NCBI GenBank assembly: GCA_002722515.1
Contig: PBMH01000024.1
Coordinates: 1 to 64,000, forward strand
From: Alphaproteobacteria bacterium
Lineage (GTDB): Bacteria > Pseudomonadota > Alphaproteobacteria > UBA6615
Direction: 5' to 3'
DNA: 64,000 nucleotides
The notes beneath the pieces are model-generated. The model saw nothing but the letters and a program-made list of their open reading frames with translations, did no database searches and was not told where the DNA came from. Position numbers and translations under genes: made by a program. Below are positions 58,365 through 64,000 of the stretch, one piece after another (position 1 is the stretch's first letter; each line of letters starts with the position of its first letter).

Positions 58365-59285
58365 ATGAGTATCACGCACGCATACAGTGGGATTTGGCCG
58401 GTTGCCCCCACGCCCTTCCTAGAGAACGGCGAGATCGATCTCGCGGGCATGACCCGAGTCCTCGACTGTTTAATTGATCAGGGCGTCGACGGTATCTGCA
58501 TTTTGGCAAATTTTTCCGAGCAATTCCTACTATCCGATGATGAACGCAATCGGTTGACCCGCCTGTCCCTGGAACACGTCTCCGGGCGTGTGCCCGTAAT
58601 CGTTACCGCTAGCCACTTTGCCACCGACATCGTGGTCGCGAGGGCGCATCAGGCGGCAGAGCTCGGCGCGGCCATGATAATGCTGATGCCGCCCTATCAC
58701 GGTGCGACCCTGCGCGCCACGCAAAAGCAGATAGTCGACCAGTTCACTGCAGCTGGCGATGCCGGCATCCCGATTATGGTGCAGGACGCGCCGCTTTCAG
58801 GCACAGATCTACCCATCAAACTACTGGTGCAGATGGCGCGTGAGATCGAAGCTGTCAAATGCTTTAAGATCGAATGTCCCCAGGCGGCCAATAAACTGCG
58901 TGCACTGATCGCCGCGGGCGGCAAGGCAATCGAGGGGCCGTTTGATGGCGAGGAGGGAATCACACTCCTTGCAGATCTCGATGCCGGCGCTACGGGCTGC
59001 ATGACCTCCGCGCTAATCCCAGATCTGATCCGTCCGGCAATCGTAAGCTACCTTGCAGGCGATCGGGATACCGCCAAATCCATATACGAGCGCACGCTGC
59101 CGCTGATCAATCATGAAAATCGACTGTGCGGGTTCCGCGCGGCCAAGGTAATTATGAAGGAAGGTGGCGTGATCCAGTCTGATTTTTGCCGCCACCCGAT
59201 CGCACCATTACCGCCGGAGATCCGAACCACACTTCTAACTCTGACCGCCGCTCTAGACCCGATAGCCCTGCGCTGGGGAAAATAA
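58365..59285 (+). CDS. Dihydrodipicolinate synthase-family aldolase/lyase
   Basis: MSITHAYSGIWPVAPTPFLENGEIDLAGMTRVLDCLIDQGVDGICILANFSE; Schiff-base lysine region AVKCFKIECPQ; start at 58365 preferred. Confidence 0.85.
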   Translation: MSITHAYSGIWPVAPTPFLENGEIDLAGMTRVLDCLIDQGVDGICILANFSEQFLLSDDERNRLTRLSLEHVSGRVPVIVTASHFATDIVVARAHQAAELGAAMIMLMPPYHGATLRATQKQIVDQFTAAGDAGIPIMVQDAPLSGTDLPIKLLVQMAREIEAVKCFKIECPQAANKLRALIAAGGKAIEGPFDGEEGITLLADLDAGATGCMTSALIPDLIRPAIVSYLAGDRDTAKSIYERTLPLINHENRLCGFRAAKVIMKEGGVIQSDFCRHPIAPLPPEIRTTLLTLTAALDPIALRWGK

Positions 59286-59517
59286 ATTAACTAGATGAAA
59301 ACTCGGCTAGGCACCGCGAATTCTGGACTTGGCCGAAACGGACTTGTACGCTTCATATTCGAGTAATAAGCGGTCATGACGACTAAGGATGGCAAACTTC
59401 CCACACACACAAACACGTGTGGGTCTGCATCAATCGCGTTGTACTACTAGACAGTAGGAGGCCGTCCGATCCAATATCGGGTCATCAAAAAAATGATTTC
59501 GACCTCAGGGGGAAACC

Positions 59518-60453
59518 ATGGCGAAACAGACCAAAGTCATAATCTCATGCGCGGTCACCGGCGCAATCCACACGCCGACAATGTCGGAAAATCTGCCGAT
59601 CACACCCGATGAGATCGCACAAAGCTCGATCGAAGCTGCCGAGGCCGGCGCATCAATAATACATCTTCATGCCCGCGATCCCGAGAACGGCAAGCCGACA
59701 CCAGATCCCGATGTGTTTATGGAGTTTCTGCCACGCATCAAGCAGAACACCGAGGCGGTCGTAAACATCACTACCGGCGGCGGTCTCGGGATGACCGTAG
59801 ACGAGCGCATCGCAGCGGCTGTTCGCGCGGAGCCAGAGGTAACGTCGTTTAATATGGGGTCAATGAACTTTGGTATTTTCCCAGCGGCAGACCGTTACGA
59901 CGAATGGAAGTACGATTGGGAGAAACCCTATCTGGAAATGACCGACGACTTCATCTTTACCAATACTTTTAAGCAGATGGATTATATTATCACCGAGCTT
60001 CATGATAAGCGCGGGGTAAAGTTTGAGCACGAGTGCTACGACGTAAGCCATCTCTACAACACGGCCTACTATTACAATCAGGGCCGCCTAAAGGGCCCGA
60101 TCTTTCTACAGTTTATCTTTGGCATCATGGGAGGCATCGGCGCCGACATTGCGCATCTCATGCATATGAAGGAAACGGCCGATAAGCTGTTTGGCGATGA
60201 CTATGTCTTCTCGGTGCTGGGGGCCGGTCGGCACCAAATGAACTTCGTTACACAAGCCGCACTATTGGGCGGCAGCGTGCGTGTCGGCCTAGAGGACTCC
60301 CTTTATATCGGCAAGGGTAAGATGGCTGAATCGAATGCCCAGCAGGTCGCGAAAATCCGTCGAATTGTTGAGGATCTGTCACTCGAGGTTGCGACGCCGG
60401 ATGAAGCGCGCGAAATCCTGGATCTTAAAGGCGGCGACATGGTGAAGTTCTAA
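59518..60453 (+). CDS. BKACE/DUF849 family beta-keto acid cleavage enzyme
   Basis: KVIISCAVTGAIHTPTMSENLPITPDEIAQSSIEAAEAGASIIHLHARDPENGKPTPD; GAGRHQMNFVTQAALLGGSVRVGLEDSLY. Confidence 0.94.
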   Translation: MAKQTKVIISCAVTGAIHTPTMSENLPITPDEIAQSSIEAAEAGASIIHLHARDPENGKPTPDPDVFMEFLPRIKQNTEAVVNITTGGGLGMTVDERIAAAVRAEPEVTSFNMGSMNFGIFPAADRYDEWKYDWEKPYLEMTDDFIFTNTFKQMDYIITELHDKRGVKFEHECYDVSHLYNTAYYYNQGRLKGPIFLQFIFGIMGGIGADIAHLMHMKETADKLFGDDYVFSVLGAGRHQMNFVTQAALLGGSVRVGLEDSLYIGKGKMAESNAQQVAKIRRIVEDLSLEVATPDEAREILDLKGGDMVKF

Positions 60454-60567
60454 TATCAACTCGGAACACACCGAAACTAAAACAAATAAAAAACTGGCGC
60501 GCCATCCGAAGTGGATCCGCGTGACCAATCCGGTAACAGACCCCGGAGGTTCGGGGAGGAGAGAAAC

Positions 60568-61596
60568 ATGGCCAATAACCCTATCGACGGTTTTACCCTC
60601 ACAAAGGAGGACTTCTCGTTCACCGGAGAAGACCTGCAACGTCCGGAATGCATTCTGGCAGAAAAGAATGGTGATCTATGGGCCGCCGACGCCCGTGGCG
60701 GCGTCGTACGTATAACGCCCGATGGAAGCCAGGAGATCATAACCCAGTCGCACGACGCCGAGGCATTCAAATCAACTACCGACGAAGCCTCTAAATTCGT
60801 AGATGGGACACTCCCAAATGGGTTGGCCTTCGCCAGCAACGGGGACATCCTGATCTCCAATTTCGGAACAGACTGCCTAGAACGAATGACACGTACCGGC
60901 GAAACAGAGGTTATGTTCGATACTGTCGACGGCGAGGAAATTGGTAAGGTCAACTTCGTCGCCCGCGACAGCAAAGACCGGATCTGGATCACCGTGTCGA
61001 CGATGCTTCACGACTGGCCAAAGGCGATTAGTCCAGACATCATCGACGGACGCATACTACTTTACGAAGAAGGCAAGGGAGTACGCATTGTCACCGACGA
61101 TGTCCATTTTTCCAACGAGTGTAAACTCGACGAGAACGAAGAATGGCTATACGTCGTTCAGACCTGCGGGCGTAATATCGCTCGCTATAAAATAGCCGAT
61201 GACGGCAGCCTTGGGCCGAAGGAGATCTACGGCCCGAGCGATCATGGCCGCCTGATCGACGGGATCGCTTTTGACAGCTTCGGCAACCTGTGGGGCACAC
61301 ATGTCATGAATGACGGCATCTTCGCCATTAAACCTGACGGAGATCTGCACATTATCTTTGATGACTCCAATCCCGAAGAAGTTGCAAAACTTGACACCGC
61401 CTTCCAGAAAAGTGAGGTCACTGCCGACCTGTTACTTGAATGCGGTGGTGACATCGCTAAATGGTGTGCCTCGGTTACATTCGGCGGACCGGACTTGAAG
61501 ACGGTCTATGTGGGATCACTACGTGCTACCAACATACCCTACTTCACCTCGCCGGTGGCGGGACTGCCCATGGTGCACTGGAACGAATCCTTCTAG
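60568..61596 (+). CDS. SMP-30/gluconolactonase/LRE family protein
   Basis: GLAFASNGDILISNFGTDCLERM, ISNECKLDENEEWLYVVQT-like FSNECKLDENEEWLYV, DGIAFDSFGNLWGTHV; start at 60568 preferred. Confidence 0.88.
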   Translation: MANNPIDGFTLTKEDFSFTGEDLQRPECILAEKNGDLWAADARGGVVRITPDGSQEIITQSHDAEAFKSTTDEASKFVDGTLPNGLAFASNGDILISNFGTDCLERMTRTGETEVMFDTVDGEEIGKVNFVARDSKDRIWITVSTMLHDWPKAISPDIIDGRILLYEEGKGVRIVTDDVHFSNECKLDENEEWLYVVQTCGRNIARYKIADDGSLGPKEIYGPSDHGRLIDGIAFDSFGNLWGTHVMNDGIFAIKPDGDLHIIFDDSNPEEVAKLDTAFQKSEVTADLLLECGGDIAKWCASVTFGGPDLKTVYVGSLRATNIPYFTSPVAGLPMVHWNESF

Positions 61597-61617
61597 CAAA
61601 CGATCATACTGAATGCG

Positions 61618-61655
61618 AAATGGCCGGGCTTCGACCCGGCCATTTTTCTTTTTTA
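61618..61655 (+). terminator. Rho-independent terminator
   Basis: AAATGGCCGGG-CTTCGA-CCCGGCCATTT followed by TTCTTTTTT. Confidence 0.88.
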
Positions 61656-61684
61656 ATACAGATTCCAAACCGATGGAGGAAACG

Positions 61685-62281
61685 CTAACCCCAAACGCTA
61701 GTATATTTGTTAGCGTCCGGACGCTCCTTTGTCGGTCTGGGTCCGTCGATGCACCCAAGATAGACGAAGCCAAGAAGTTCATCCTGATCCACAAGATCGA
61801 ACGCTTTACGAACAACACCATCGTGAGCATTGCGACCGGTCAGAACAATTGCACCATACCCCATGGACTGGGCCGCGATAACCAGATGTTCCATAGCCGC
61901 CGCCGTTGCAACAATCTGCTCAACTACAGGAACCTTCGGCGCACGGGACGGGTCTACTTTAGCGCAGACCGCAATAATCGTAGGGGCACGCAAGGGACGG
62001 CGCCTCTCCTTATCGACTGCACCTGTCGGAGCGACGGGGTCGCGTACTAATAGAGCCTGTGCAAATACTTCACCGAGCTTATAACGCGCATCTCCCTCGA
62101 TAATATGGAAACGCCATGGCCGGACCATTCCATGATCAGGAGCGCTCATTGCCGCCTCAAGCATACGATCGATATCCGAGCGTTTTGGTGAAACCCCGTC
62201 GAACAGGCGCGGTGGCGTCGAACTCCGGCTAATCAACCCGTCAAGGACGGCATTAGATGTCTGTCTGTTCGCATCAGCCAT
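61685..62281 (-). CDS. Nitroreductase family protein
   Basis: LISRSSTPPRLFDGVSPKRSDIDRMLEAAMSAPDHGMVRPWRFHIIEGDAR; FVYLGCIDGP. Confidence 0.9.
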   Translation of the reverse strand: MADANRQTSNAVLDGLISRSSTPPRLFDGVSPKRSDIDRMLEAAMSAPDHGMVRPWRFHIIEGDARYKLGEVFAQALLVRDPVAPTGAVDKERRRPLRAPTIIAVCAKVDPSRAPKVPVVEQIVATAAAMEHLVIAAQSMGYGAIVLTGRNAHDGVVRKAFDLVDQDELLGFVYLGCIDGPRPTKERPDANKYTSVWG

Positions 62282-62437
62282 GACTGCTGGTCCTTACTAA
62301 CGTTCTTCGCATCACTTAAGCGTAACCACAACACATACAAGCCCCCGGAACCTGCGTCCGCAATTTTTTCAATGCCGAGAACTCAGTGAGGCACTGTGAG
62401 CGCAAACACGAACAGACAGACAAACAAACTGCCCTCG

Positions 62438-63232
62438 TCAATCGACAAAAGTCACATCCACATCCCCGATACCCGCGAACCGGGCGCGCACATCAGATAC
62501 CTGGCCTAGCAACTTTGGCACTGCCGCGGCGCCCGTAGTCATATAATCGCCGGCCTTGATGCCGACGCCACGGGAGGAGAAATGATTAACGATCCAGGTC
62601 AACGACCAGACTTCGTCGCAGCGGGCGGACAGCGGCATTCCCTCGGAAACAATCTCACCATCGAACAGCAGTTCGATATCGAGAGACTTTAGATCACGGG
62701 TCTTCCATTCGGGGATATCGGGACCCGCGACAAAACCCATTGCAGCACCATTATCAGCTGCCAAGTGTAGCATCGGCTGATTCAATGGATCGGCGATACG
62801 AGGTACCGCCAATTCGATACCGACGATCGCACTGTCTACCGAAGCCAAAACCTCCACGTCTGTGTATTCTCGTTCACGGGCCGGCAAGTCCGCCCCCATT
62901 CGAAACCCGACTTCCGCTTCAACCAGAGTGCCCGCGCCAATATCCATCCGCTGCAGCGTTCCGCCACTTAAAACTGTAAACTCTCGAAACATTACGCCGG
63001 CCATAGGACCGTCAGGACCCGCTTTTTCTAGCAAGGGAGGATTGGTGAAGCCGGCCTTGTAACCCGACGCATCGAGCCCAATTCTATCAAGCAGGGAAAG
63101 CTGAATCTGTAACGCCTCAGCGGCGGTGGAGGGCCAGCATTCATCTGGAAGCGAGATAATTGTAGTGCGGTTCACGAAGGCATCCGCCAACGCAGAAGCA
63201 GCTTTAGAAACCTGTGGGTTACTCAAGACCAT
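62438..63232 (-). CDS. 2-keto-4-pentenoate hydratase-like (FAH superfamily) protein
   Basis: IQLSLLDRIGLDASGYKAGFTNP, EAEVGFRMGADLP, GIKAGDYMTTGAAAVPKL. Confidence 0.85.
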   Translation of the reverse strand: MVLSNPQVSKAASALADAFVNRTTIISLPDECWPSTAAEALQIQLSLLDRIGLDASGYKAGFTNPPLLEKAGPDGPMAGVMFREFTVLSGGTLQRMDIGAGTLVEAEVGFRMGADLPAREREYTDVEVLASVDSAIVGIELAVPRIADPLNQPMLHLAADNGAAMGFVAGPDIPEWKTRDLKSLDIELLFDGEIVSEGMPLSARCDEVWSLTWIVNHFSSRGVGIKAGDYMTTGAAAVPKLLGQVSDVRARFAGIGDVDVTFVD

Positions 63233-63244
63233 CTTCGTCCCTCC

Positions 63245-63991
63245 TTAATAACCTGCGGACCGGTCAACAGTCGAAAGCTGCGGATCACCCACCATATCGC
63301 GGCGGATAATTTCTATTACCTGAGGCGCAATAACATCTGCTCGCACACGCCGCGCTGTATGCGGCATGACTGTAATTCCCGGATGCTGCCAGAGCGGACT
63401 CTCGGGCGGTAGCGGCTCGGGGTTCGTCGCATCAAGTGTTGCACCAGTCAGTTGGCCGCTATCAAGTGCCGCAATTAAGTCTATGTCCACGAGATGGGAT
63501 CCACGGGCCAAGTTTATAACCGAAGCCCCCGTCGGCATTAGACTGAATAGCTCCGCATTGAGAATGCCTTCCGTCTCAGAAGTCAGCGGCAACAAGCAGA
63601 CCAAAATATCTGTCCGCACCAGGAACGCCGGGAGCGTGGCCGGTCCATGAAATATTTCAACCTCGGGATCAACGCCCTCCGATCGCCTCCAGGCCGCAAC
63701 GTCAAAACCGAGACTGCACAACACACGCGCCGGCGGCCGCGCCAGAGCCCCGAACCCCATGAATCCCACGCGCTGTTCGCGTGGTAACTTCTGCGGGCGG
63801 ACGCGCCATTCGGCGCGCCGTTGCTGTGCGAGATAGTCTGGCATTTGGCGGTGATGCCGAAGCACGTGTAGGAGCGCATATTCGGTCATCGCGGGATCTC
63901 CATCAGGAGGGCCAGTCCGTACAATCGGCACGTTTGGTAGATCTGAGTGCCCTAGGAGATGGTCGAAACCTGCGAACATAGGCATTACCAA
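63245..63991 (-). CDS. ghrA: D-2-hydroxyacid dehydrogenase (glyoxylate/hydroxypyruvate reductase A-like), truncated by the window edge
   Basis: RVGFMGFGALARPPARVLCSLGFDVAAWRRS, SVINLARGSHLVDIDLIAALDSGQLTGATLDATNPEPLPPESPLWQHPGITVMPHTARR; 5' end appears to lie outside the window. Confidence 0.85.
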   Translation of the reverse strand: MVMPMFAGFDHLLGHSDLPNVPIVRTGPPDGDPAMTEYALLHVLRHHRQMPDYLAQQRRAEWRVRPQKLPREQRVGFMGFGALARPPARVLCSLGFDVAAWRRSEGVDPEVEIFHGPATLPAFLVRTDILVCLLPLTSETEGILNAELFSLMPTGASVINLARGSHLVDIDLIAALDSGQLTGATLDATNPEPLPPESPLWQHPGITVMPHTARRVRADVIAPQVIEIIRRDMVGDPQLSTVDRSAGY

Positions 63992-64000
63992 ACGCAGGTT

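Noticed and set aside
1-64000. CRISPR arrays, transposases, integrases, prophage genes
   Set aside because: No regularly spaced direct repeats or recognisable mobile-element proteins found; the two tRNA genes have no adjacent integrase.

Overview
This 64 kb window looks like a chromosomal segment of an alphaproteobacterium, probably marine. That assignment is inferred from gene content: an NDUFS4-like complex I subunit, an imuA-imuB-dnaE2 cassette and a class GN sortase pair. In order it holds: (1) the imuA-imuB-dnaE2 mutagenesis cassette; (2) an alpha/beta hydrolase and a cysK-sseA-metC sulfur amino-acid cluster; (3) a catabolic operon of thiolase-like, DUF35, CoA-transferase A/B, SDR and LLM-flavin monooxygenase genes; (4) an MFS gene; (5) a Gram-negative VIT/VWA sortase substrate plus its sortase; (6) tRNA-Arg, an ETC complex I subunit, an SDR, two tandem paralogous small proteins built from an internal repeat, and tRNA-Pro; (7) a TPP riboswitch and thiXYZ-type ABC transporter; (8) a split Mrp/Mbh-like cation antiporter locus with three antiporter-like subunits; (9) a cox-type molybdenum hydroxylase locus whose large subunit is reduced to about 121 codons by what looks like an in-frame internal deletion; (10) a Gld-like ABC operon; (11) a long stretch of accessory catabolic genes. 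No transposases, phage genes or CRISPR arrays were recognised. The strongest items for follow-up are the in-frame coxL 'mini-gene' inside an otherwise intact cox operon, the TPP aptamer that contains the SD and start codon of the first transporter gene, the internally repeated paralog pair, the thiolase-like/DUF35 pair without a canonical thiolase cysteine, and an SDR whose catalytic lysine is replaced by glutamate. All calls come from reading the sequence and the supplied ORFs; no database search was run.
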